This document shows positions 54,273 through 63,000 of a DNA stretch of 64,000 nucleotides, piece by piece; position 1 is the first letter of the stretch; each line of letters opens with the position of its first letter. The position numbers were made by a program, and so were the translations under genes. The notes under the pieces were generated by a model that was not told the DNA's origin, searched no databases, and saw only the letters and a list, made by a program, of their open reading frames with translations. The DNA is from Pseudomonas pisciculturae (GTDB taxonomy: Bacteria; Pseudomonadota; Gammaproteobacteria; Pseudomonadales; Pseudomonadaceae), in contig NZ_JACVZE010000012.1 in NCBI RefSeq assembly GCF_015461805.1, forward strand, positions 62,001 through 126,000, read 5' to 3'.

Positions 54273-55370
54273 ATGATCAAAACGCCGTACTACCTCATCG
54301 ATAAACAGAAGCTTCTGGTCAACATGCAGAAGATTGCTTACGTGCGCGAGCAGTCCGGCGCCAAGGCGTTGCTGGCGCTCAAGTGCTTTGCCACCTGGTC
54401 GGTATTCGACCTGATGCAGCAATACATGGACGGCACCACGTCGTCGTCGCTGTATGAGTTGAAGCTGGGCCGCCAGAAGTTCGAAGGTGAAGCGCACGCC
54501 TACAGCGTGGCCTGGGCCGACGATGAAATCGAAGAGATGCTGGATAACTGCGACAAGATCATCTTCAACTCCATCAGCCAACTGCAGCGCTTTGCCGAAC
54601 GCTCCGAGGGCAAGACCCGCGGCCTGCGTGTCAACCCGCAGGTGAGCAGCTCGGACTACCTGCTGGCCGACCCGGCGCGCCCGTTCAGCCGTTTGGGCGA
54701 GTGGGACCCGGTGAAGATCGAAGGCGTGATCGATCAGATCTCCGGTTTCATGTTCCACAACAACTGCGAGAACGGCGATTTCAGCCTGTTCGACAAAATG
54801 CTCGGCACCATCGAAGAACGCTTCGGCGCGCTGTTGCACAAGGTTGAGTGGGTCAGCCTCGGTGGCGGCATCCACTTCACCGGCGAAGACTATGCCGTGG
54901 ACGCGTTCTGCGCCCGCTTGAAGGCGTTTTCCGAGAAGTACGGCGTGCAGGTCTACCTGGAACCTGGGGAAGCGGCGATCACCAACAGCGCCTCCCTGGA
55001 AGTCACCGTGCTCGACACCCTCTACAACGGCAAAAACCTCGCCGTGGTAGACAGCTCCATCGAAGCCCACCTGCTGGACCTGCTGATCTATCGCCTCAAC
55101 GCCAAGCTGGCGCCGAGCGATGGCGAACACACCGTGATGGTGTGCGGCAAATCATGCCTGGCCGGGGACATCTTCGGTGAGTACCAATTTGATCGTCCGC
55201 TGGCCATCGGCGATCGGCTGTCGTTCATCGACACCGCGGGCTACACCATGGTCAAGAAAAATTGGTTCAACGGCCTGAAAATGCCGTCCATCGTAGTGAA
55301 ACAACTCGACGGTACAGTCGAGGTGGTTCGTGAATTTGGTTACGACGACTACCTGTCCAGCCTTTCGTAA
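54273..55370 (+). CDS. nspC: Carboxynorspermidine decarboxylase
   Basis: PLP-dependent decarboxylase of 365 residues that converts carboxynorspermidine or carboxyspermidine to the triamine. The PLP lysine is in LLALKCFATWS; the glycine-rich VSLGGGIHF and EPGEAAI segments bind the phosphate; the active-site Cys is in CGKSCLAGD. ATG at 54273 (MIKTPYYLIDK) matches the family N-terminus; an open frame to 54219 has no support. It is followed by its pathway partner 28 bases downstream. Confidence 0.92.
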   Translation: MIKTPYYLIDKQKLLVNMQKIAYVREQSGAKALLALKCFATWSVFDLMQQYMDGTTSSSLYELKLGRQKFEGEAHAYSVAWADDEIEEMLDNCDKIIFNSISQLQRFAERSEGKTRGLRVNPQVSSSDYLLADPARPFSRLGEWDPVKIEGVIDQISGFMFHNNCENGDFSLFDKMLGTIEERFGALLHKVEWVSLGGGIHFTGEDYAVDAFCARLKAFSEKYGVQVYLEPGEAAITNSASLEVTVLDTLYNGKNLAVVDSSIEAHLLDLLIYRLNAKLAPSDGEHTVMVCGKSCLAGDIFGEYQFDRPLAIGDRLSFIDTAGYTMVKKNWFNGLKMPSIVVKQLDGTVEVVREFGYDDYLSSLS

Positions 55371-55398
55371 GCTGGCGGATAAAGGAGAGATAAAGCAA

Positions 55399-56643
55399 TT
55401 GAAAAAGAACGTTCTTATCATTGGTGCAGGAGGTGTCGCCAAGGTGGTGGCCCACAAGTGCGCGCAGCACAACGACGAACTCGGTCGTATTGCTATCGCG
55501 TCGCGCAACATCTCCAAATGCCAGGCCATCATCGACAGCGTCAAGGCCAAGGGTAGCCTCAAGGTACCTGCGGACATCACCGCCTTCGCGCTGAACGCCA
55601 TGGACGTGGAAGCGACCAAGGCCCTGATCCGCGAGACCGAGTCGCAGATCGTCATCAACGTCGGTTCCTCGTTCCTGAACATGTCGGTACTGCGTGCCTG
55701 CATCGACACGGGCGTGGCGTACCTCGACACCGCCATCCACGAAGAGCCGGGCAAGGTCTGCGAGACCCCGCCGTGGTACGGCAACTACGAGTGGAACCAC
55801 CTGGAAGAGTGCAAACAGAAGAACATCACCGCCATTTTGGGTGTGGGCTTCGACCCGGGTGTGGTCAACGCGTATGCCGCGCTGGCACAGCAACAGCATT
55901 TCGACCGCATTGATTCGATCGACATTCTCGACGTCAATGCCGGCTCCCATGGCAAATACTTCGCCACCAATTTCGACCCGGAAATCAACTTCCGCGAGTT
56001 CACCGGACAGGTGTGGAGCTGGCAGAACAGCCAGTGGACCAGCAACACCATGTTCGAAGTCAAACGCACCGACGACCTCCCGGTCGTCGGTTCGCAGAAC
56101 CTGTACCTGACCGGCCACGATGAAGTGCACTCGCTGTCGAAAAACCTCGACGTGCCCAACGTGCGTTTCTGGATGAGTTTTGGCGAGCACTACATCAACG
56201 TGTTCACCGTGCTCAACAAACTCGGCCTGCTCTCCGAGAAGCCAGTGACAACCGCCGAAGGCCTGGAAGTGGTGCCGCTGAAACTGGTCAAGGCCGTACT
56301 GCCCGACCCATCTTCGCTGGCCCCTGGCTACACCGGCAAGACCTGCATCGGCGACCTGGTCAAAGGCACCAAGGACGGCAAGGCGCGTGAGGTGTTCATC
56401 TACAACGTAGCGGATCACGAAGAAGCGTTTGCCGAGACTGAAAGCCAGGGCATCTCCTACACCGCAGGCGTTCCGCCGGTAGCAGCTGCGCTGCTGGTAG
56501 CGCGTGGCGAGTGGGATGTGCAACGCATGGCCAACGTCGAGGAACTGCCGGCAGAGCCGTTCCTGAAGGCGCTGGACGTGATGGGGTTGCCGACTCGGAT
56601 CAAAGACGAGCACGGTGATCGTGCCTGGGATGCGATTGCCTGA
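55399..56643 (+). CDS. Carboxynorspermidine/carboxyspermidine dehydrogenase (TTG start)
   Basis: Saccharopine-dehydrogenase-family enzyme of 414 residues. It condenses aspartate semialdehyde with diaminopropane or putrescine, making the substrate of NspC. Rossmann motif NVLIIGAGGVAKVV at the N-terminus; GVGFDPGVVNAYA and DVNAGSHGKYF are typical of this subgroup. The start is TTG at 55399, with AAAGGAG about 11 bases upstream; the earlier ATG at 55330 lies within nspC and would add unrelated residues. The pair forms a two-gene operon ending in a terminator. Confidence 0.9.
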   Translation: MKKNVLIIGAGGVAKVVAHKCAQHNDELGRIAIASRNISKCQAIIDSVKAKGSLKVPADITAFALNAMDVEATKALIRETESQIVINVGSSFLNMSVLRACIDTGVAYLDTAIHEEPGKVCETPPWYGNYEWNHLEECKQKNITAILGVGFDPGVVNAYAALAQQQHFDRIDSIDILDVNAGSHGKYFATNFDPEINFREFTGQVWSWQNSQWTSNTMFEVKRTDDLPVVGSQNLYLTGHDEVHSLSKNLDVPNVRFWMSFGEHYINVFTVLNKLGLLSEKPVTTAEGLEVVPLKLVKAVLPDPSSLAPGYTGKTCIGDLVKGTKDGKAREVFIYNVADHEEAFAETESQGISYTAGVPPVAAALLVARGEWDVQRMANVEELPAEPFLKALDVMGLPTRIKDEHGDRAWDAIA

Positions 56644-56664
56644 TAGGCGATAGCTTGCCGAACA

Positions 56665-56694
56665 AAAAAATGCGCCCTCAGGGGCGCATTTTTT
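56665..56694 (+). terminator. Rho-independent terminator of the nspC operon
   Basis: A 13-base perfect stem (AAAAAATGCGCCC / GGGCGCATTTTTT) with a TCAG loop and a T-rich end, starting 22 bases after the dehydrogenase stop. Confidence 0.92.
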
Positions 56695-56730
56695 GTATGG
56701 GCTCAAATAAAGCCCAAAACCAATGAAAAC

Positions 56731-57190
56731 CCAATGTGGGAGGGGGCTTGCTCCCGATGAGGGCCTGTCAGTCGATGCATCTTTGCCTGACCACCGCAAT
56801 CGGGGGCAAGCCCCCTCCCACAGGTAGATCGGTGATGCTGCAAGTCCATGTGTCTGATTGGCGATACCTGCCCGCCCACCTATCTCCAAACCACCAAAAA
56901 TCCAATGTGGGAGGGGGCTTGCTCCCGATGAGGGCCTGTCAGTTGATGCATCTTTGCCTGACCACCGCAATCGGGGGCAAGCCCCCTCCCACAGGTAGAC
57001 CGGTGGTGTAGCAAGTCCATGTGCCTGATTGGCGATACCTGACCGCCCGCCTATCTCCAGACCACTAAAAATCCAATGTGGGAGGGGGCTTGCTCCCGAT
57101 GAGGGCCTGTCAGTCGATGCATCGTTGCCTGACCCACCGCAATCGGGGGCAAGCACCCTCCCACAGGTAGATCAGTGATGCTGCAAGACC
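56731..57190. repeat. 171-base tandem repeat (2.7 copies) containing REP palindromes
   Basis: Units begin with CCAATGTGGGAGGGGGCTTG at 56731, 56902 and 57073, a constant 171-base period; the third is cut at about 57190. Each unit holds a REP palindrome (about 90 bases, closing with GGGGGCAAGCCCCCTCCCACA) plus a spacer of about 80 bases that also recurs (CAAGTCCATGTG...GATTGGCGATACCTG). Copies differ by a few substitutions. The 557-base gap between the dehydrogenase and glsA contains only the terminator and this array. Apparent frames inside it are translations of the repeat. Confidence 0.92.
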
Positions 57191-57200
57191 CAATGCCCGC

Positions 57201-58124
57201 TCAAAACACCGACCACCCAATCCGCTCACTCAACAATTCCAACGCCTTGATCCCCGCCAACGAGTTCCCCGCCGCATTCAACTCCGGCGACCATACGCAC
57301 ACCGTAAACTGCCCCGGCACCACCGCGACGATCCCGCCGCCGACACCACTCTTGCCCGGCAACCCCACGCGATAGGCAAAATTGCCCGCCTCGTCATACA
57401 GCCCGCTGGTGGCCATGATCGAGTTCACTTGCTTGGTCTGGCGCGCGGTCAAAACTTGCTCGGCGCTGTGAGCGCTCACCCCTTCGTTGGCCAGGAAGCT
57501 GAACGCCTTGGCCAGGTCCAGGCAGCTCATCTGCAACGCGCAGTAGTTGAAGTAGCTGTGCAGCACCGCATCGACATCGTTGTGGAAGTTGCCGAAGGAC
57601 TTCATCAGGTACGCCATGGCCGCATTGCGCGCACCGTGTTGGGCTTCTGACTCGGCGACGACGCTGTTGACCAGAATCTGCGGGTTACCCGACAGGCGCC
57701 GTACAAAGTCACGCATCGACAAGATCGGCACGGCAAAACGCGATTGGTTGATGTCGCAGATCACCAACGCACCCGCGTTGATAAATGGGTTACGCGGGCG
57801 CCCGCGTTCGAACTCCAACTGCACCAGCGAGTTGAACGGCTGCCCCGAAGGCTCATGGCCCAGGCGTTCCCAGATGGTTTCGCCACCGTGGTCAATGGCC
57901 TGCACCAGGCTGAACACCTTGGAAATGCTCTGCACCGAAAACAAAGTGTTGGCATCACCGGCGCAGTAGGCGGCGCCATCGTTGCCGTATACCGCGATGC
58001 CAAGTTGGTTGGCCGGCACATCGGCCAGCGCGGGGATGTAGTCGGCGACTTTACCGAGGCCGATCAGTGGACGAACTTCGTCAAGGATCGACTCCAGCAA
58101 CGCCTGCATGTCTTGTCCAGTCAT
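57201..58124 (-). CDS. glsA: Glutaminase A
   Basis: Serine-dependent glutaminase of up to 307 residues, converting glutamine to glutamate and ammonia. The beta-lactamase-like SxxK motif is Ser66-Ile-Ser-Lys69 in SVQSISKV; ERGRPRNPFINAGA and the GKSGVGGGI motif near the C-terminus are family signatures. The start may be ATG 58124 or ATG 58109. It overlaps no neighbour and converges on the tandem repeat. Confidence 0.93.
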   Translation of the reverse strand: MTGQDMQALLESILDEVRPLIGLGKVADYIPALADVPANQLGIAVYGNDGAAYCAGDANTLFSVQSISKVFSLVQAIDHGGETIWERLGHEPSGQPFNSLVQLEFERGRPRNPFINAGALVICDINQSRFAVPILSMRDFVRRLSGNPQILVNSVVAESEAQHGARNAAMAYLMKSFGNFHNDVDAVLHSYFNYCALQMSCLDLAKAFSFLANEGVSAHSAEQVLTARQTKQVNSIMATSGLYDEAGNFAYRVGLPGKSGVGGGIVAVVPGQFTVCVWSPELNAAGNSLAGIKALELLSERIGWSVF

Positions 58125-58168
58125 CTGTTTATTGAATCGGTGATAAACGGGGCGCGGAGGATACCTGA

Positions 58169-58798
58169 TCAGCGCTGCACCGGAATACGGATATCACCGG
58201 GACGGCACTGGGTTTTCACGCTTTTGGGGCAGCCGGCAAAGCGCAGCTCCTTGCTCAGGCACACCCGCACCTCGGACAGCACCTTGCCTTTGCAAATCAC
58301 CGCCACGCTGTGGTCACCCATGGCCGGGTTGCTCTGGCGAAACAGCTGTTCGATATCCCGTGCTTGCAAGTAATTCGGCACGTTGAATGGCTGCAACTGC
58401 TGCGGTATTTGCACCGCACTCAACGCCGTATCGGTGGCGTCCAGGTAGCGTGAGGCATCCAGGCCACTGCAGGTGCCATGCTTGCGCCACTCATGTGTAA
58501 GCAGCTTGCGCGTGGGGAACATCAACGCGCCCTTGGCCATGTCTTCGGCCGACAGCCGCGATTGCGGGTCACACGAGGCCGGCCACCCTCCCCGTGCGTA
58601 TTGCGGCCACAGGCCATGCAACACAAAGCCATAACCTTTGCCCGAGCATTGTTCGTTTTCCGGGTGCGCCAGGCAGAACGTCGGCGACCACGACAACGAC
58701 AATACATAAAAATCAAAATCCCCCGCCGGTCGCTGCTCCCTAGGTGCAGCCAGTGCACTTGTGGCTATGACCAGCCACAGCATCATCAGGTACTTCAT
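58169..58798 (-). CDS. Periplasmic ribonuclease T2
   Basis: Secreted RNase T2 (RNase I-like) of 209 residues. Signal peptide at about 1-18 (ALA). Both catalytic segments are intact: FVLHGLWPQ with His61, and HEWRKHGTC with His102, Glu103 and His107. Cys residues are placed for disulphides. It would degrade RNA in the periplasm for nucleotide scavenging. It is 44 bases upstream of glsA on the same strand. Confidence 0.92.
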   Translation of the reverse strand: MKYLMMLWLVIATSALAAPREQRPAGDFDFYVLSLSWSPTFCLAHPENEQCSGKGYGFVLHGLWPQYARGGWPASCDPQSRLSAEDMAKGALMFPTRKLLTHEWRKHGTCSGLDASRYLDATDTALSAVQIPQQLQPFNVPNYLQARDIEQLFRQSNPAMGDHSVAVICKGKVLSEVRVCLSKELRFAGCPKSVKTQCRPGDIRIPVQR

Positions 58799-58840
58799 GC
58801 GTCTATTCCTTGAAAAATGTAGAGCACCAACCTATCGCGA

Positions 58841-59821
58841 CTAGCCTGGATAAAAGGGGTTACGTTGCAGCACCTTGTCCAGGATCCGATCTGTCTTCAG
58901 CGCCTCGATCGCCAGCGACGGATGCTCTGCCTCGCCACGAATATGTGCGTTCATGGCCAATACGTGGTGCCACTGGATGTGGGCGTGGCACGGCACGTCG
59001 AGTACCTCATTAACCTCGCCCTCCAGGCGCAATGGCTGGTCGTCGAACACCGCAAAGGTGATGCGCCCCGTGCTGCCGATCAGTTCAACCTTGTCTTCGC
59101 GGCGGTCCGCGACGAAGTTCCAGCAGCCCATGCCCAAGGCTCCTGAGCTGAAGGTCCAGCAGGCCGTCACGGCATCCTCGGCGGCATAACGCCCGGCCTG
59201 TCGTGCGGTAAAGCCCGAGACCTCGATGATGTCCCCGGCCAGGTACTGGAACAGGTCAAACCCGTGGCTGGCGAGGTCGGCGAAATAGCCGCCACCGGCG
59301 ATCAGCGGGTCGGTGCGCCAATTGGCGGCGCTGGCGTCTACCGCGGCGGGTGGCTTGCACAGGCTCCAGGTCAGTTGACGCAGTTGGCCAATGCGCCCTT
59401 CGTGCAGCCAGGTACGCACTTGCGCAAAGCGCGGCAGCGAACGGCGGTAGTAGGACACAAACAAGTGCAGCCCGGCACGCTCGAACGTGCGCTGCATCAA
59501 CGCACTCTGCTCGGCATTCAGGGCCATGGGTTTCTCGACGCAGCAATGCTTGCCGGCAGCCGCTACCATGAGGCTGTATTCAAGGTGACTGTCAGGCGGC
59601 GTGGCGATGTACACCGCGTCCACTTCGGGGTCGTTGATCAGTGCCTGGGCGTCGGTGTAGTAACGGGCAATGCCGTGACGTGCCGCATAATCACGCACGG
59701 CGGCTTCTCGGCGCCCCATCACGGCCACCAGCGCAGAACCTGGCGCTTTGTAGAAAGCCGGTCCACTCTTTAACTCAGTGACACTGCCACAGCCGATCAT
59801 GCCCCAGCGTACGGTGCTCAT
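58841..59821 (-). CDS. Gfo/Idh/MocA-family oxidoreductase
   Basis: NAD(P)-dependent oxidoreductase of 326 residues. Rossmann motif MIGCGSVTELKSG at the N-terminus, the family motif VEKPMAL near residue 94, and GGGYFADLASHGFDLFQYL with the catalytic His near residues 185-195. Substrates are usually sugars, inositols or bile-pigment-like compounds; none can be chosen here. ATG at 59821 follows GAGGAG, which decides it over an upstream start at 59863. Confidence 0.88.
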   Translation of the reverse strand: MSTVRWGMIGCGSVTELKSGPAFYKAPGSALVAVMGRREAAVRDYAARHGIARYYTDAQALINDPEVDAVYIATPPDSHLEYSLMVAAAGKHCCVEKPMALNAEQSALMQRTFERAGLHLFVSYYRRSLPRFAQVRTWLHEGRIGQLRQLTWSLCKPPAAVDASAANWRTDPLIAGGGYFADLASHGFDLFQYLAGDIIEVSGFTARQAGRYAAEDAVTACWTFSSGALGMGCWNFVADRREDKVELIGSTGRITFAVFDDQPLRLEGEVNEVLDVPCHAHIQWHHVLAMNAHIRGEAEHPSLAIEALKTDRILDKVLQRNPFYPG

Positions 59822-59949
59822 CTGCTCTCCTCGTGCGTTTTTGATCAATCGGGCAGTATCCACATCCCCACTCGTCTACGCCACAAGCAGTTAGCATGAC
59901 AATTGCATTACACTTTTATGACAATCATCTCACTGCGGGGGCACAGACG

Positions 59950-60312
59950 ATGAAAATACGCGCAACGGTCATTTGCGAACACGAGGGGCATATCCTCTTC
60001 GTGCGCAAGGCCAGATCAAAATGGGCACTGCCAGGGGGCAAGGTCGAGCGCCACGAGCGCCCGGTCGGCGCGGCCGAACGCGAGCTGGAAGAAGAAACCG
60101 GATTGAACGTGGACGGCTTGCTGTATTTGCAGGAGCTCAAGGCCCGCGACACCGTTCATCACGTGTTCGAAGCGTCAGTGGTGAACATCGCCGACGCCAA
60201 GCCTTGCAATGAAATCATCGATTGCCAGTGGTACGCGTTTGGCGCCGTGGATGAGTTGGACACAACCGACGCCACCCGCCACATCGTCAAGTCCTTCCTA
60301 CGTCGGCTGTAG
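59950..60312 (+). CDS. NUDIX hydrolase
   Basis: Small NUDIX enzyme of 120 residues. The NUDIX box is complete: it starts at GGKVERHE, continues through a 7-residue spacer, and ends in RELEEETGL (about residues 33-56), giving the Glu cluster that binds Mg2+. The class cleaves nucleoside diphosphates linked to other groups. ATG at 59950 is preferred (MKIRATVI) with a G-rich site upstream. Its 3' end overlaps the convergent glycosidase gene by 15 bases. Confidence 0.87.
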   Translation: MKIRATVICEHEGHILFVRKARSKWALPGGKVERHERPVGAAERELEEETGLNVDGLLYLQELKARDTVHHVFEASVVNIADAKPCNEIIDCQWYAFGAVDELDTTDATRHIVKSFLRRL

Positions 60313-62931
60313 TAACAACGCCACCAGCGCACTCCATCCGGTCTGATGGGACGCTCCCAGCCCACGCCCGGTTTCCCCATGGAAATACTCATGGAACAGC
60401 ACCAGGTCACGACTGGCAGGGTCTGCCTCCAACTGCGCGTACCCCGCCATCGACGGCCGCGAACCGTTTTCATCACGCAGGAACAAACGCGTCACACGCT
60501 GACTAAGGCTGTCGGCCACTTCTTCAAGCGATGACAGATAACCACTGCCGGTCGGGTACTCCACCGAGAAGTCTTCTGCGTAGTAGCGGTGAAATTCGCG
60601 CAACGATTCGATCAACATGTAGTTGACCGGCATCCACAACGGCCCGCGCCAGTTGGAGTTGCCACCGTATAACCGCGAGTCGGATTCGCCGGGCTGATAG
60701 CGTGCACAGAGCGTGTCGCCGTTCATCTTCAACGCCAGGGGTTGCTCGGCGAACGCTTTGGATAGGGATCGCACCCCGAACGCCGATAAAAACTCGCGTT
60801 CATCCAGCATGCGCCGTAGCAGGTCTTTGGTGCGCTCACCACGCAGCAGCGCCAGTAACAGACGGTTGCCCTGGCCAGGCTCGTTCCAGCGCGAAACCAG
60901 TTTAGCGAGATCCGGCCGGTGCTTCATGAACCCTGACAAACGCTCGCGCAACCCCTGCAAACCTTCGTGCTCGCGCTGCTCCAGCACCAATACGGCAAAC
61001 AGTGGCATCAGGCCGACGATAGAGCGCAGGCGTACCGGCTCGTTCTGGCCATCAGGGCGGTGCAGCACATCGTAGAAGAACAGGTCCTGCTCATCCCACA
61101 ACCCTTCGGCGCTGTCATCGACGCGGTTGATGGCGCCCGCGATGTACAGGAAATGCTCGAAAAACTTCACGGCGATATCGACATACACGACGTTGCGCTT
61201 GGCCAGCTCCAGGGCAATACGCATCAGGTCCAAGGCATAGGCCGCGACCCACGCCGTACCGTCCGCCTGATCCAACTGGTAACCCGGCGGCAGCGCGGCT
61301 GAGCGGTCGAACAAGGCGATATTGTCCAGGCCCAGGAAACCACCCTGAAACAGATTGCGCCCCTCGGCGTCCTTGCGGTTGACCCACCAGGCAAAATTCA
61401 GCAGCAGCTTATGGAAAATACGCTCCAGAAAATCCATATCGCCTACGCCAGTCAGCGCCTTGTCCTGCTGATATACCCGCCAACTGGCCCAGGCATGCAC
61501 CGGCGGGTTGGCGTCGTCGAAGCGCCATTCATAAGCCGGTAGTTGGCCATTGGGGTGCATGAAGCGGTCCTTCACCAGCAGCAACAGTTGCTGCTTGGCA
61601 TACGCAGGATCAATCAGCGCAAAGGCGACGGCCTGAAAGCCCTGGTCCCACGAGGCGTACCACGGGTATTCCCAAGTGTCGGGCATGGATAGGATGTCGA
61701 AATTGGACAAGTGCCGCCAATGGGTATTGCGGATATGCAGGCGCTCGGGCGGCGGCGCTGGTTGGGCAGGGTCGCCGTCGAGCCATTGGTTTACATCAAA
61801 ATAGTAGAGCTGCTTGGACCACAACAACCCGGCCAATGCCTGGCGTTGCACATTGCGCGCGTCGTCGTCGGCGACGCCGTGTTGTAACGCGGCGTAGAAG
61901 TAATCGGCCTCCTGGCGGCGTTGCTCGAACAGCTTGCGGGCGTTGACCTGCGGCGCATCGACGGGGGCAAAACGAAGGTACAGTGTTTTGCTTTCAAGGC
62001 CTGCCAATTCGAGGATGAAGCGCGCCGCAACTTTGGTGCCGCGGTCACGCTGAATCGCCGATTGAACACCCTTGACCACGTAATCATTGATCCCGTCCTT
62101 GAAGGGCCCTGGCGCCGGTTGCCCATCTAGCTTGGCAACGTTGGTTTCGTTCTCGCAGAACAGCCACTCGACGCCGTCCTGGCCCCACGCGCTGATATGC
62201 CGATCAGGCAGTTCGTGGTGGCGCGCCAGCACCCGTTGCCCATCCCGCATCAACTGCGGCTTGGGCGCGTCAAAGGTCCAGCTCCAGTCATTGCGTGCCC
62301 ACACCTGTGGCAGCACGTGCAGCCGCGTCGGTTGATCCGAACGGTTATGCACGGTGACGCGCATAAAAATATCGTCGGGCTGGTGCTTGGCGTATTCGAC
62401 GCTGACGTCGCAATAGCGGTTGTCTTCGAACACGCCGGTATCGAGGATTTCGTACTCGGCATCCTCCAGGCCACGGCGGGCGTTTTCGCTGATCAGGTCG
62501 TCGTAGGGAAAGGCCGCATGGGGGTATTTATAGAGCATGCGCATGTAGGCATGGCTGGGTACGCCATCGACAAAAAAGTACAGTTCCTTGACGTCTTCGC
62601 CGTGGTTGCCCTCGGCGTTGTTCAGGCCGAACAGGCGCTCTTTGATGATCGCGTCGCGCTCGTTCCACAGGGCCAGGCCCAGGCACCAGCGTTGCGCTTT
62701 GTCACTGAACCCCGCCAGGCCATCCTCACCCCAGCGGTAGGCGCGGCTGCGCGCATGCTCATGGGGGAAGTACGCCCAGGCATCGCCATCGGCGCTGTAG
62801 TCTTCGCGCACCGTGCCCCATTGGCGTTCGCTTAGATATGGGCCCCACTCGCGCCAGCGCTCGACCTCTGGGGTTGCCAGGCGCTGGCCTTCGAGTGTGT
62901 CGAGCATTCGGTTTACGGGCGTGGCCGTCAT
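60298..62931 (-). CDS. GH63-like glycoside hydrolase (MGH1-type)
   Basis: Cytoplasmic protein of 877 residues without a signal peptide. The N-terminal beta-rich part (about 20-330) is followed by an (alpha/alpha)6-barrel-like part with conserved acid-rich segments such as WEYPWYASWDQGFQ, GFLGLDNIALFDRS and NWRGPLWMPVNYM, seen in GH63 and mannosylglycerate-hydrolase-like enzymes. Natural substrate unknown; a compatible-solute glycoside is one option. Starts at ATG 62931; an OprD-type porin gene lies upstream on the same strand. Confidence 0.85.
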   Translation of the reverse strand: MTATPVNRMLDTLEGQRLATPEVERWREWGPYLSERQWGTVREDYSADGDAWAYFPHEHARSRAYRWGEDGLAGFSDKAQRWCLGLALWNERDAIIKERLFGLNNAEGNHGEDVKELYFFVDGVPSHAYMRMLYKYPHAAFPYDDLISENARRGLEDAEYEILDTGVFEDNRYCDVSVEYAKHQPDDIFMRVTVHNRSDQPTRLHVLPQVWARNDWSWTFDAPKPQLMRDGQRVLARHHELPDRHISAWGQDGVEWLFCENETNVAKLDGQPAPGPFKDGINDYVVKGVQSAIQRDRGTKVAARFILELAGLESKTLYLRFAPVDAPQVNARKLFEQRRQEADYFYAALQHGVADDDARNVQRQALAGLLWSKQLYYFDVNQWLDGDPAQPAPPPERLHIRNTHWRHLSNFDILSMPDTWEYPWYASWDQGFQAVAFALIDPAYAKQQLLLLVKDRFMHPNGQLPAYEWRFDDANPPVHAWASWRVYQQDKALTGVGDMDFLERIFHKLLLNFAWWVNRKDAEGRNLFQGGFLGLDNIALFDRSAALPPGYQLDQADGTAWVAAYALDLMRIALELAKRNVVYVDIAVKFFEHFLYIAGAINRVDDSAEGLWDEQDLFFYDVLHRPDGQNEPVRLRSIVGLMPLFAVLVLEQREHEGLQGLRERLSGFMKHRPDLAKLVSRWNEPGQGNRLLLALLRGERTKDLLRRMLDEREFLSAFGVRSLSKAFAEQPLALKMNGDTLCARYQPGESDSRLYGGNSNWRGPLWMPVNYMLIESLREFHRYYAEDFSVEYPTGSGYLSSLEEVADSLSQRVTRLFLRDENGSRPSMAGYAQLEADPASRDLVLFHEYFHGETGRGLGASHQTGWSALVALLLQPT

Positions 62932-63000
62932 GGGGTACTCCGTCGCCTACACAATGAGCAGCAGTGTAGAGCCCATCCACGCCCGCGTGCACATGAAGGT

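Noticed and set aside
56736..57011. A 91-residue frame with repeated peptide inside the REP array
   Set aside because: It translates the 171-base DNA repeat; no RBS or known domain.
55267..57156. A 629-residue frame antisense to nspC and the dehydrogenase
   Set aside because: It is the reverse shadow of two well-supported genes, and its repeated peptides come from the REP tandem array.
56731..57190. CRISPR array
   Set aside because: The repeats are about 90-base palindromes plus recurring spacers in a 171-base unit; there are no unique spacers and no cas genes.
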